Source of the DNA: Branchiostoma floridae
Lineage: Eukaryota; Chordata; Leptocardii; Amphioxiformes; Branchiostomatidae
NCBI RefSeq assembly: GCF_000003815.2
Contig: NC_049980.1
Coordinates: 2,822,740-2,886,739 of the forward strand
DNA length: 64,000 nucleotides
Direction: 5' to 3'
Numbering within the stretch: position 1 is the first letter of the stretch; the number at the start of each line of letters is the position of its first letter. The translations under genes were made by a program, and so were the position numbers. The notes beneath the pieces are model-generated. The model ran no database searches. It was not told the origin of the DNA and saw nothing but the letters and a program-made list of their open reading frames with translations. This document shows positions 22,195-33,682 of this stretch, one piece after another.

Positions 22195-22290
22195 AGTATG
22201 TTTGTTTGAACCTTTATATATTCATGAAAGCTATGTATTGTTTATTGATGAAAGCTAAGTATTGTTTATTTATAAAAGCTAAGTATTGTC
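22195..22290. repeat. Short tandem repeat, ~24-bp unit, 3 copies
   Basis: ATGAAAGCTAAGTATTGTTT-type units three times in a row. The same in segment B at about 27540-27640. Confidence 0.7.
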
Positions 22291-22668
22291 CTAAACAAGC
22301 AAAAAACCTCCAAAACAATTCTATACTTAGTCTAGTACATGTACAAGTACTTATCAGGTATTTGTTGAGTTTTCTTTAATCACCAAAGTTTCACTCTTCC
22401 GAAGTTCCCTGTGTGATATTTCCCGCTGATAGAGCATGCAGGGATTATCAGATATAGTACCAATAACAGTGTCCATACGCGTTCTGTCATGCCAAAATGG
22501 CCAATGGCATTTGACTCTAGCCATTCACGAGGTGTGAGTTAGTGTGAGATTATGCGAGACTTGAAGGGAGATTCTAGACGGTGGCTCGGTGAGGGCCGAA
22601 TCGGCAAATTTTGAACTTTCAGCTGGCCTTGCTAACTAAAAGCCTGCGCATGACAAATCATGGGTTTA

Positions 22669-23006
22669 CAGGGTTCTAGCTAGTCCCTTTTAGTGTAGTG
22701 GGCCACTACGCTAAAATTTGTGACCCCTACGCTAAAATAAGGGCCACTACGCTAATTTTTAACTAGTGTAGTGGTGCTTTGCTGTCATTTGCTTGTTCAA
22801 CAATGACTAATCAATGTCTGAACAATGAAAAATGATGATATGCCACTCAAAACTGACCCCAGAATCCTAACTTTTAACTCTACATCTTCAAATCTCACCG
22901 TGGAAGGACCAAGACCCCCCCCCCCTTCCACACCAATCTCCTGATTAGTCACTTCGCTACCATGCCATTCCCACTACGCTAAAATAAAATCCTGGCTAGA
23001 ACCCTG
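22669..23006. mobile_element. 338-bp MITE (CAGGGTTCTAGC TIR) present only in segment A
   Basis: Ends CAGGGTTCTAGCTAG and its near-complement CTGGCTAGAACCCTG, flanked by the 5-bp direct repeat GTTTA (22664-22668, 23007-23011). Segment B has the uninterrupted site with a single GTTTA at 28001-28005. Inside, the motif CCACTACGCTAAAAT recurs several times in both orientations, with a C10 run near 22915. No coding capacity. CAGGG...CCCTG ends with 5-bp target duplications resemble some hAT-related groups. Confidence 0.92.
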
Positions 23007-23112
23007 GTTTACATTCTGATGTTGATTATCTATGGTCCCAAGAAAGGTCCCAAAGTGAATTGCTAAATGGTCCCAGCCTAAAGTTTTCGGGACAATATTA
23101 ATTTTGATGCCT

Positions 23113-23232
23113 GGTGTCATAACGCCTGGTCCTTGGCTATATATAACCACAGAATGAAACCACCAATGTGAACAAAGTGAATGGGGTGGTTTTATAAGGT
23201 GGTTATAGCAAAGGACCAGGCGTTATGACACC
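23113..23232. repeat. Hairpin repeat (GGTGTCATAACGCC family), copy A
   Basis: GGTGTCATAACGCCTGGTCC and ATAACCAC at the left are mirrored at the right by GTGGTTATAGCAAAGGACC and GGCGTTATGACACC. Copies at 28107-28226 and 59673-59793. Flanking TGTATATGG / CCATATACACC extends the arms in some copies. Probably the closely spaced inverted ends of a small element. Confidence 0.8.
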
Positions 23233-24253
23233 ATATACACCGAGGAACAGTCGGGTCATTAACGTTATTATCATCATCATCATCATAGTATATATTATCA
23301 TATAGCCTATCCAAACTGATAGGCATTGCTGATGTTGTTCCCGTTTCACTTAAGTTAAAATGGCATTGTACGGTACGGCCTGGGATTCCATTGTTCGATT
23401 CGAACTCTCGTATGCGGTTGAGGAAAATTCGAACAACTGCGTTTGCGTGCTTGCAGTTCTTTTGTTTGAATAAAGCTGTTGACACGATGTGCATTCATGT
23501 CACATCTTTTGCTCCTTTTTTTCCGATAAACTCAAGAGTTTCCTCAGGTTAGCATGATATAGATAAATATCGGTCACCGGGCGATCCTACCCGCGCTTGG
23601 GCCGTATCTCAGGCGATACGGAATTGGTCAATCGTTTCTGTAGCCTGAGTTCCATCCTCCGTACTGACCACTGGCTCAATCCTTCGCTTGTGGTTAGGGA
23701 GCACCATTTTGAATTTCATCCCTTTCTGCGTGTATATCCCTTATTCTAATTGGTTACTTTCCTGTGTATCGCTCCTTCTGATTGGTCAGGTGTGAAACAG
23801 AATCAACACTGAGCTGGATGGAATCTATGTGTTACAGTGTCACAACCAACATGGAATGGGGCCTCCCGATTGGTCCACAGCATCTGGCTATATAATAATG
23901 CATTTTAAATTGCAAAATCTTCCACGCAGACACCTATTTCTCATTTAGAATCCAAGTGTCCCTCATCTTTATGCATCATCATTTTGTTCTGATAAGGTCA
24001 CCAGATGCGCCGGCACCCGCTGTGATGTCTTTTCACTGATCATGACAACAATAGCCGACGTCATTCCTTAACGTAACATTAACTTTCATAACGTAACATT
24101 AACTTTCTACACCCCCAAAAAATATTTTTACATCAATTACAAATATATATGACATATCAATATATGAGTAAATTTTCAATTCAAGAGATGAATACGTTAA
24201 TCCGATGTGATAAACTGGGGGAAAAAATTACGAAGTTAATTACGATTACAGCT

Positions 24254-24554
24254 CAGGGCTCGAAATTCATTTTTGGGATTAGGTGCACTGGTGCACCCAG
24301 CCTGAAAAATTGGGTGCGCCAAAAAAATTTTGGGTGCACTACTTAAACTTACCTAATAATAAAACTTAGTTACAAGCTATCAAATTCTTAAACAAGTACC
24401 ATGACAGACATTTTTATTATCTTTCTAACACTTAGATGTCAAGAATATGATGTATACTAGTATACTTTGATATCTTTACATACATAAACGTCATCATCAT
24501 AGTATATATTTTGGGTGCACCTGGGTGCACATGCACCCAGTATTTCGAGCCCTG
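24254..24554. mobile_element. CAGGGCTCGAAAT MITE, 301 bp, copy A
   Basis: CAGGGCTCGAAAT...ATTTCGAGCCCTG, flanked by CAGCT on both sides (24249-24253 and 24555-24559). GTGCACC motifs are inverted inside each end, as in the long copy at 2678. An AT-rich middle has no ORF. Confidence 0.85.
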
Positions 24555-25501
24555 CAGCTGCATGCGGTTATCTCAAAACGGCCGGAAGTGTGTGTGGCCT
24601 GAGTTTTAGGTCAACGTTGACTGGACAAATCTCGTCTTCAACTTCTGTTTGACATCTGAACGTACCTACAAACGGCTGTCTAACTTTTCTAGATCATAGG
24701 GACACAAATAATGGCTCGATTTGACATATCATGACTGAGCCACGACCGGCACGCGGGCAGAAACTCCTAACTCTCCTAACTTAGCACCTAGTTACAAAAC
24801 GCCCTGAATGTGTCAAAGGGATTAAAATTAATAGGCTTGTACTGTTGCGTTTAGAGGCAGAGGTTAGAGGAGCGCCGGTGTAATTTTTCCAACTACTACT
24901 GTGTCTACTCAACCTCTGCTTGAAGAGTATTTCTCAGTTACATATGTGACAAGTTTGAAAGACCTATCATGGAATGCAGTGGATTTGTGAACTTTCCTAA
25001 TTGATTATGCAAATTAGCTGTTGATTTGCATAATTTGTATAACATTAATAAAAATTGACATTATGTAACATTAGGCTACATACCAAAAATCATGACGATC
25101 CATCAACACGTTCTCGAGTTATTCTCGTCCAAAGTTTGAAAGGAAATCTGTGCCTGCAGTTCCAAAAAAGCTGCTAGGGGGTCCAAACTTACAGCACTTA
25201 CTCTCTGTCTCAAGGGCTATCTACCACTCAAAAATCATGACCACAGTATGTTCAGAACACGAGATGTCAAAAATTGATGATTGCTGCAGTACCTTAGGAA
25301 GCTGCTGGGGGGCCCATTATCCAATTTGACCTTCGTTTCCTGACCCCTACCCACCTACCAAATATCATCAGGATCCATTCAAGGCACACATTCGGCCTGC
25401 TACCGCCCTGACGAAAAATACTCCGCCAACCATTTTCAAACTCGACCTTTCTTTTCGGAACTGCTACTGAAATACCAAAAATCCATGCTCAGCTTCTTGA
25501 G

Positions 25502-26188
25502 TTCACACTCAGGAAAACAATTCTGATAAAACATAAATTCTATCCGATCCAAAATTGCGTTCACACTCGTCTTCGGCAATCCGATTAGTGCGCCCTCAGT
25601 CTTATCCGAATGAACCATTAAGTTGAGGTCAAAGGGTAGCGCCATTTCTTACAGCTCAAAATGGCGGGAATCCACCAACTTTTGATGCTGTTGTTCCTCT
25701 GGAGAATGTTCTATAGTCGTAGAAGGGAATGCAATCGACGGTCTTTGATCGCGAGAAGGTTGCACCGACAAAGTCTTCTGCATATTGGGATAGCTGAGAG
25801 CGGCAGACAGAACGATCTGGGAGCGGGAGCGAAGCCATGATTGGTGGAACAACATTGTGCTTTGAACTTTTTCAGACTCGGACTGGCAGAAAAACTTCTA
25901 ATTGAGCAAACTCACCTTTGATAAGTTGCATCCTATCCACTTAAAGTGAATCCTATCCACTTGCGCGTTCACACTGCCGAATCGTACGAATCGAGACTCC
26001 CCGTGGCACAGTTTTATCCACTTCCCGGAGTTCTATGTACCTCCCCGAGGTGGATCGCAAGGGATTCGAATCGATGAAATCCAAGTGATTTGGGAGCGTT
26101 CATACTGCTTTAAGTTTTATTCGGATCGGGTAGTTTTATTCGGATAACATGTTTTATTCGAATCGTTTTTCTGAGTGTGAATGGGGTC
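25502..26188. mobile_element. DNA element with ATTCACACTCAG ends, copy A (left end damaged)
   Basis: The right end CTGAGTGTGAATGGGGTC matches, inverted, the left end. The left end is intact in segment B (30504) but shortened here to TTCACACTCAGGAAAACAAT. Internal GCGTTCACACTG-type motifs recur. Open minus-strand stretches inside (25436-25645, 25649-25855) are not recognised as a transposase. Confidence 0.65.
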
Positions 26189-26316
26189 ATAGAGACACAA
26201 CAGCATGCCATGATGAAAATATAACCTGCTTGGCGAAGGTAGTAAACGACAATTTGTTCCCACTTTCCTAAATCTTGTAAAAGCACTGTCAGCTCATTAC
26301 CTATTACACATGTACT

Positions 26317-26738
26317 AGGGCTGGGTATCGGTACAGCGTACCGGTACAAAACCGGTTTTTCTTATTGGACCGGTCCAGAAAAACCGGACCTGAAAAAATT
26401 AGGTAGACCGGATGTTGGACCGATTAGAAAATTAACAGATTATTACCTGCATGTATGCAGGTATGGTTTTGATGCTGGTGGGAAATAACAAGAGTGAAGT
26501 AGAGTAGAGTTTATAATAATTTCTACCAAGGTTTACAGCCAATCATACTGGTGCAGTTAGCGTTGTAGCCTAACACTCAGGTTTGATTTTGGGCCTCCTG
26601 GCGTTTGAACTTGACATTGCAGGTGGCATTTTTGGTGTTTTTGGGGCATCAGGTCCAGGTTCAGGTCCGGACCTGGACCTGATCCTTTGGACCTGAACCG
26701 GACCTGGACCTGAATGTTCTGTACCGGTACCCACCCCT
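26317..26738. mobile_element. GTACC-family element, complete copy in segment A
   Basis: Imperfect TIRs: AGGGCTGGGTATCGGTACAG at the left and TGTACCGGTACCCACCCCT at the right. Subterminal GGACCGGTCC and a dense GGTCCAGGTTCAGGTCC / GGACCTGAACCGGACC palindrome near the right end follow the family pattern. It contains 78 bp (26569-26646) identical to part of the tandem array in segment B at 31909-31986. Confidence 0.8.
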
Positions 26739-27172
26739 ACCTATTACTATAGTATTAGTAATCTCTCTGCACTGTGCAGTGACTGGAGAATCACCTTGGG
26801 AACTGGAAAGTTCCTCTGTAAGCAGATGATTGCTCAGGGTAGGATCATTATTATCCAATCAGTGCATACCAGGGCCTTGGTTATAATGTGCTGTGTATGG
26901 GAGTTGGCTGATACGTCACCTACAATTTTAGCAAGGAAAAGGGATTGGCATATTGAAGAAAGTGGAGCGAGCATACTATTGTAGACCCTGTTAACTTTAA
27001 GGTAAGATTGGGGATTGCTGTTACTTGAATGTATGTCCATGTACCTTTGTATGCTTGGTGTATATCTGTCAGCCAATTCAACATCAGGCTGCCATCTTTG
27101 AAATGGAACATTTCAGCTAGACAATACCATTTTGGTTTGGCTGGTGCATTGTACATGTACATGTACATATAC
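26739..27172. other. Unique DNA before assembly gap
   Basis: No exon or repeat recognised. It ends in a (TGTACA)n-like run at about 27151-27172, which may have caused the assembly break. Confidence 0.4.
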
Positions 27173-27272
27173 NNNNNNNNNNNNNNNNNNNNNNNNNNNN
27201 NNNNNNNNNNNNNNNNNNNNNNNNNNNNNNNNNNNNNNNNNNNNNNNNNNNNNNNNNNNNNNNNNNNNNNNN
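27173..27272. other. Assembly gap (100 N)
   Basis: Exactly 100 N, the usual size for a gap of unknown length. Confidence 0.99.
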
Positions 27273-28543
27273 TAATTTTATTTTTTGTTTAAATCTATCT
27301 AAAAGTAATTCAGTTCACTTGAAAAAAATATAGCAATTGTGAATGTGTTCGTAGGGCAAATTAAGCACACTTCTCTCCACAAACAATACCCATTTATCAC
27401 TCTTTGGAAAATGAAGACAGCAATAAAAGGAACCGTGAAAAAAACGCAACCTCCCGTCTGTTTTACATCTACGAATTCAGTGCAGACCACGCCCTCATAT
27501 TACTATTATTAGCTGTTGTTTTTCCTGCATTCCATCGACAGTATGTTTGTTTGAACCTTTATATATTCATGAAAGCTATGTATTGTTTATTGATGAAAGC
27601 TAAGTATTGTTTATTTATGAAAGCTAAGTATTGTCCTAAACAAGCAAAAAACCTCCAAAACAATTCTATACTTAGTCTAGTACATGTACAAGTACTTATC
27701 AGGTATTTGTTGAGTTTTCATTAATCACCAAAGTTTCACTCTTCCCTGTGTGATATTTCCCGCTGATAGAGCATGCGGGGATTATCAGATATAGTACCAA
27801 TAACAGTGTCCATACGCGTTCTGTCATGCCAAAATGGCCAATGGCATTTGACTCTAGCCATTCACGAGGTGTGAGTTAATGTGAGATTATGCGAGACTTG
27901 AAGGGAGATTCTAGACGGTGGCTCGGTGAGGGCCGAATCGGCAAATTTTGAACTTTCAGCTGGCCTTGCTAACTAAAAGCCTGCGCATGACAAATCATGG
28001 GTTTACATTCTGATGTTGATTATCTATGGTCCCAAGAAAGGTCCCAAAGTGAATTGCTAAATGGTCCCAGCCTAAAGTTTTCGGGACAATATTAATTTTG
28101 ATGCCTGGTGTCATAACGCCTGGTCCTTGGCTATATATAACCACAGAATGAAACCACCAATGTGAACAAAGTGAATGGGGTGGTTTTATAAGGTGGTTAT
28201 AGCAAAGGACCAGGCGTTATGACACCATATACACCGAGGAACAGTCGGGTCATTAACGTTATTATCATCATCATCATCATAGTATATATTATCATATAGC
28301 CTATCCAAACTGATAGGCATTGCTGATGTTGTTCCCGTTTCACTTAAGTTAAAATGGCATTGTACGGTACGGCCTGGGATTCCATTGTTCGATTCGAACT
28401 CTCGTATGCGGTTGAGGAAAATTCGAACAACTGCGTTTGCGTGCTTGCAGAAATTTTGTTTGAATAAAGCTTGTTGACACGATGTGCATTCATAAAAACA
28501 TCTTTTGCTCCTTTTTTTCCGATAAACTCAAGAGTTCCTCAGG

Positions 28544-28647
28544 NNNNNNNNNNNNNNNNNNNNNNNNNNNNNNNNNNNNNNNNNNNNNNNNNNNNNNNNN
28601 NNNNNNNNNNNNNNNNNNNNNNNNNNNNNNNNNNNNNNNNNNNNNNN
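28544..28647. other. Assembly gap (104 N)
   Basis: By comparison with segment A (about 23546-23650) the missing sequence should be about the same length. Confidence 0.99.
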
Positions 28648-29248
28648 CATCCTCCATACTGACCACTGGCTCAATCCTTCGCTTGTGGTTAGGGAGCACC
28701 ATTTTGAATTTCATCCCTTTCTGCGTGTATATCCCTTATTCTAATTGGTTACTTTCCTGTGTATCGCTCCTTCTGATTGGTCAGGTGTGAAACAGAATCA
28801 ACACTGAGCTGGATGGAATCTATGTGTTACAGTGTCACAACCAACATGGAATGGGGCCTCCCGATTGGTCCACAGCATCTGGCTATATAATAATGCATTT
28901 TAAATTGCAAAATCTTCCACGCAGACACCTATTTCTCATTTAGAATCCAAGTGTCCCTCATCTTTATGCATCATCATTTTGTTCTGATAAGGTCACCAGA
29001 TGCGCCGGCACCCGCTGTGATGTCTTTTCACTGATCATGACAACAATAGCCGACGTCATTCCTTAACGTAACATTAACTTTCATAACGTAACATTAACTT
29101 TCTACACCCCCAAAAAATATTTTTACATCAATTACAAATATATATGACATATCAATATATGAGTAAATTTTCAATTCAAGAGATGAATACGTTAATCCGA
29201 TGTGATAAACTGGGGGAAAAAATTACGAAGTTAATTACGATTACAGCT

Positions 29249-29539
29249 CAGGGCTCGAAATTCATTTTTGGGATTAGGTGCACTGGTGCACCCAGCCTGA
29301 AAAATTGGGTGCGCCAAAAAAATTTTGGGTGCACTACTTAAACTTACCTAATAATAAAACTTAGTTACAAGCTATCAAATTCTTAAACAAGTACCATGAC
29401 AGACATTTTTATTATCTTTCTAACACTTAGATGTCAAGAATATGATGTATACTAGTATACTTTGATATCTTTACATACATAAACGTAAAAATATTTTGGG
29501 TGCACCTGGGTGCACATGCACCCAGTATTTCAAGCCCTG
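29249..29539. mobile_element. CAGGGCTCGAAAT MITE, copy B
   Basis: Same insertion as 24254-24554 in segment A, with a mutated right end (ATTTCAAGCCCTG) and a deletion of a CATCATCATAGT-type stretch near 29486. Same CAGCT flanks. Confidence 0.85.
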
Positions 29540-30503
29540 CAGCTGCATGCGGTTATCTCAAAACGGCCGGAAGTGTGTGTGGCCTGAGTTTTAGGTCAAC
29601 GTTGACTGGACAAATCTCGTCTTCAACTTCTGTTTGACATCTGAACGTACCTACAAACGGCTGTCTAACTTTTCTAGATCATAGGGACACAAATAATGGC
29701 TCGATTTGACATATCATGACTGAGCCACGACCGGCACGCGGGCAGAAACTCCTAACTCTCCTAACTTAGCACCTAGTTACAAAACGCCCTGAATGTGTCA
29801 AAGGGATTAAAATTAATAGGCTTGTACTGTTGCGTTTAGAGGCAGAGGTTAGAGGAGCGCCGGTGTAATTTTTCCAACTACTACTGTGTCTACTCAACCT
29901 CTGCTTGGAGAGTATTTCTCAGTTACATATGTGACAAGTTTGAAAGACCTATCATGGAATGCAGTGGATTTGTGAACTTTCCTAATTGATTATGCAAATT
30001 AGCTGTGGATTTGCATAATTTGTATAACATTATGTAACATTAGGCTACATACCAAAAATCATGACGATCCATCAACACGTTCTCGAGTTATTCTCGTCCA
30101 AAGTAAATCTGAAATGAAAGGAAATCTGTGCCTGCAGTTCCAAAAAAGCTGCTAGGGGGTCCAAACTTACAGCACTTACTCTCTGTCTCAAGGGCTATCT
30201 ACCACTCAAAAATCATGACCACAGTATGTTCAGAACACGAGATGTCAAAAATTGATGATTGCTGCAGTACCTTAGGAAGCCGCTGGGGGGCCCATTATCC
30301 AATTTGACCTTCGTTTCCTGACCCCTACCCACCTACCAAATATCATCAGGATCCATTCAAGGCACACATTCGGCCTGCTACCGCCCTGACGAAAAATACT
30401 CCGCCAACCATTTTCAAACTCGACCTTTCTTTTCGGAACTGCTACTGAAATACCAAAAATCCATGCTCAGCTTCTTGAGTTATATGCTGTTGACCTACAT
30501 ATA

Positions 30504-31524
30504 GACCCCATTCACACTCAGGAAAACAATTCTGATAAAACATTTGTCCGAATACAGTATACAAAATACTTTTCTGGGCCAGGTTGCACGGCGTGCAACC
30601 TGGGGCAAAAACTAGGTTGCACAACTGAATTTCAAGTTGCACAATTTACTAATTTCTGGGGAAAAAGGTACAATACATAACCTTTTACTATCATGTTACT
30701 TATAAGCATCTTTGTTTCAAACTAAAAATCAAGTACATTGACAACAAAATCAAGTTCTGAGGCTCAAAATCTAAGTTGCACCCTGTGCAACCTGAGTTTA
30801 GAAGTAAGTTGCACCAAGCAAAAAGTGGTTGCAAGTGTGCAAGTGGGTATTTTGCACGCTGGAATAAAAAAAATTCTATCCGATCCAAAATTGCGTTCAC
30901 ACTCGTCTTCGGCAATCCGATTAGTGCGCCCTCAGTCTTATCCGAATGAAACATTAAGTTGAGGTCAAAGGGTAGCGCCATTTCTTACAGCTCAAAATGG
31001 CGGGAATCCACCAACTTTTGATGCTGTTGTTCCTCTGGAGAATGTTCTGTAGTCGTAGAAGGGAATGCAATCGACGGTCTTTGATCGCGAGAAGGTTGCA
31101 CCGACAAAGTCTTCTGCATATTGGGATAGCTGAGAGCGGCAGACAGAACGATCTGGGAGCGGGAGCGAAGCCATGATTGGTGGAACAACATTGTGCTTTG
31201 AACTTTTTCAGACTCGGACTGGCAGAAAAACTTCTAATTGAGCAAACTCACCTTTGATAAGTTGCATCCTATCCACTTAAAGTGAATCCTATCCACTTGC
31301 GCGTTCACACTGCCGAATTGTAGGAATCGAGACTCCCCGTGGCGCAGTTTTATCCACTTCCCGGAGTTCTATGTACCTCCCCGAGGTGGATCGCGAGGGA
31401 TTCGAATCGATGAAATCCAAGTGATTTGGGAGCGTTCATACTGCTTTAAGTTTTATTCGGATCGGGTAGTTTTATTCGGATAACATGTTTTATTCGAATC
31501 GTTTTTCTGAGTGTGAATGGGGTC
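30504..31524. mobile_element. DNA element with GACCCCATTCACACTCAG ends, copy B
   Basis: Left end GACCCCATTCACACTCAG and right end CTGAGTGTGAATGGGGTC are exact inverted complements over 18 bp and stay similar for about 40 bp (ending TAAAACA / TGTTTTA). Both sides are flanked by ATA. Holds the B-specific insertion. Superfamily not assigned. Confidence 0.75.
30543..30868. mobile_element. ~326-bp insertion found only in segment B
   Basis: Absent from the equivalent place in segment A (near 25537). It has repeated GTTGCAC/GTGCAAC motifs, including a 25-bp palindrome at 30579-30603 (CCAGGTTGCACG, one base, complement), and AGTTGCACC near 30808. No clean TIRs or target duplication were seen at its borders. 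Confidence 0.65.
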
Positions 31525-31652
31525 ATAGAGACACAACAGCATGCCATGATGAAAATATAACCTGCTTGGCGAAGGTAGTAAACGACAATTTGTTCCCACT
31601 TTCCTAAATCTTGTAAAAGCACTGTCAGCTCATTACCTATTACACATGTACT

Positions 31653-31818
31653 AGGGCTGGGTATCGGTACAGCGTACCGGTACAAAACCGGTTTTTCTTA
31701 TTGGACCGGTCCAGAAAAACCGGACCTGAAAATATTAGGTAGACCGGATGTGGACAGATAGAAAATAAACAGATTATTACCTGCATGTATGCAGGTATTG
31801 TTTTGATGCTGGTGGGAA
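31653..31818. mobile_element. GTACC-family element, truncated copy in segment B
   Basis: Left half identical to 26317-26483 in segment A, then abrupt replacement by the array at 31819. No matching right end is found downstream. Confidence 0.7.
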
Positions 31819-32440
31819 CTTTTCGGTAGCCGGGGATGTAGGGCGCTGTATCTCGTGAACGGATGGTGCGAGCACGACGATTTTTGGTATGTGGGTTGGG
31901 GGTGGTAGCCTAACACTCAGGTTTGATTTTGGGCCTCCTGGCGTTTGAACTTGACATTGCAGGTGGCATTTTTGGTGTTTTTGGGGCACTTTTGGCGCTG
32001 TGTGTCCGGAACGATACGCGCGATTGCGACGATTTTTGGTGCATGGGTGGGGGATTGTTGCCTGTTGCCTAGGATTGACTTTGGGCCTTGTCGCGTTTGA
32101 ACTTGACCCGGCAGGTCGAATTTTGTGTCCGAGAGGGGTGTTTCCGGAGGTATATCTTCTGAACGGCTGGTGCTGGCGCAATGATATTTGGCACAAGTGT
32201 CGGCGGTGGCTGAATAATGCTCAATTTTGATTTTGGCGCCCTTGGTGCTTGAACTTGACATTTTAGGTTACCTTTTGTGCGGGCACGGGGCGTGCGCTGT
32301 ATCTCCGGAACGCAAGGTACCATTGTGTTGCTATTTGGTACATGAGTTGTTTGTGGTGTCCTGGTGGTCAGGTTTGATTTTGGGCCTCCTAGTGCTTGAA
32401 CTTGATACTGTATAGGTTGATCCTGTTTTTGTGTGGTTGG
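31819..32440. repeat. Tandem array of divergent ~140-bp units
   Basis: About four units. Each has, in order, TCCGGAACG or a variant, GATTTTTGGTATGTGGGTTG or a variant, CAGGTTTGATTTTGGGCCTC, and TTGAACTTGACATTGCAGG. Units are well diverged from one another, so the array is old. Related single units occur near 60150-60260. The long overlapping minus-strand ORFs here (31777-32323) follow the repeat and are not genes. Confidence 0.75.
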
Positions 32441-33174
32441 GGCATCCTCCCAATATCTGCTTGGTTTTAAAAACAGATTATGGTTGGGTGTAGAACCATC
32501 ATCTGGCCTGGGCCACCTTCAATATATCAGGTTACTTAGTGGCACTGACAGTTTGCCAGATGACGGGAGTGTACAAGATTATATATCTGTTGGTCAGGTA
32601 TAATTGGAGTTTGCTTATTACTCTTTGTGGTGTTTCTAGAGCTGTATAGTACTGAGTTTTAAGTTCCGGTACAAGTTCCTTTACCCTGTTGGCAATCATG
32701 GTTGAACTTGAACTTAAACAGAAGAAGATGCAATTTTCTAATGTGGAGGAGAACTGTATAGAGTGTGGGCATAAGAGAAAGGTATGTGTATGATTTGTCC
32801 TGTGTTTCTTTTTGTTTCTTTGGTATATTATGCCATTTCCATACTGTATACAGGTAATTTGTTGTTTTGGGCTAGTCATATTCGCTTGGTTTTTGGGCCT
32901 GCTTAATCTATGGTACAGGCAGGGTTAAGTGGTGGAGGCTTAGCTTTGTTCTGTTTTAAATTCAGTATCGTTGGTTGCATTTTGTCGCGGCAAATATATG
33001 ATGAAATTCCCCTTCTAAGCAACTGCTCATTGGTTTGCGGGGATGTTTGCTGGGTGTTTGCTCTGACTACAACAGCTTCTGAACTTTTCAAAGCTTCCAT
33101 TGCCAGTAGTCTGTGTAACACAAACTCCGCTGTCCAGGGCTGTAACTGGCCCCTCCCCGCGGGCCGGCGGATGT
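32441..33174. other. No gene confirmed before the third gap
   Basis: Unique DNA. A GC-rich stretch (about 33120-33174) runs into the gap. Open frames on both strands (32910-33174 plus, 33121-32903 minus) show no recognised domain. Confidence 0.35.
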
Positions 33175-33682
33175 NNNNNNNNNNNNNNNNNNNNNNNNNN
33201 NNNNNNNNNNNNNNNNNNNNNNNNNNNNNNNNNNNNNNNNNNNNNNNNNNNNNNNNNNNNNNNNNNNNNNNNNNNNNNNNNNNNNNNNNNNNNNNNNNNN
33301 NNNNNNNNNNNNNNNNNNNNNNNNNNNNNNNNNNNNNNNNNNNNNNNNNNNNNNNNNNNNNNNNNNNNNNNNNNNNNNNNNNNNNNNNNNNNNNNNNNNN
33401 NNNNNNNNNNNNNNNNNNNNNNNNNNNNNNNNNNNNNNNNNNNNNNNNNNNNNNNNNNNNNNNNNNNNNNNNNNNNNNNNNNNNNNNNNNNNNNNNNNNN
33501 NNNNNNNNNNNNNNNNNNNNNNNNNNNNNNNNNNNNNNNNNNNNNNNNNNNNNNNNNNNNNNNNNNNNNNNNNNNNNNNNNNNNNNNNNNNNNNNNNNNN
33601 NNNNNNNNNNNNNNNNNNNNNNNNNNNNNNNNNNNNNNNNNNNNNNNNNNNNNNNNNNNNNNNNNNNNNNNNNNNNNNNNNN
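33175..33682. other. Assembly gap (508 N)
   Basis: 508 N. Long ORFs reported across it are artefacts of translating N. Confidence 0.99.

Larger units (their letters stand above)
21931..26660. repeat. Segment A of a ~4.8-kb near-identical duplication
   Basis: Collinear with 27273-31990 at very high identity. The offset is 5345 at the left, 4995 in the middle and 5336 at the right; the steps equal whole insertions present in one copy only. A alone has the 338-bp element at 22669. B alone has ~326 bp at 30543. Segment B is bounded and interrupted by assembly gaps, so A/B may be two haplotypes placed in tandem. No host gene lies in either; short ORFs occur in both copies without recognised domains. 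Confidence 0.9.
27273..31990. repeat. Segment B of the ~4.8-kb duplication
   Basis: Partner of 21931-26660. It lacks the 338-bp element (empty site at 28001-28005). It carries an extra insertion at 30543-30868 and an undamaged left end of the ATTCACAC element. It diverges after about 31818 into a tandem array and then rejoins A for 78 bp. Shared hairpin copy at 28107-28226. Confidence 0.9.

Noticed and set aside
22059-22379. 106-residue ORF present in both A and B (also 27404-27724)
   Set aside because: Conservation is due to the near-identical duplication, not selection; no domain and it spans the 24-bp tandem repeat.
31777-32323. Three overlapping minus-strand ORFs of 84-139 residues
   Set aside because: Pro/Lys/Gln-rich translations of the ~140-bp tandem array in different frames; no domain.
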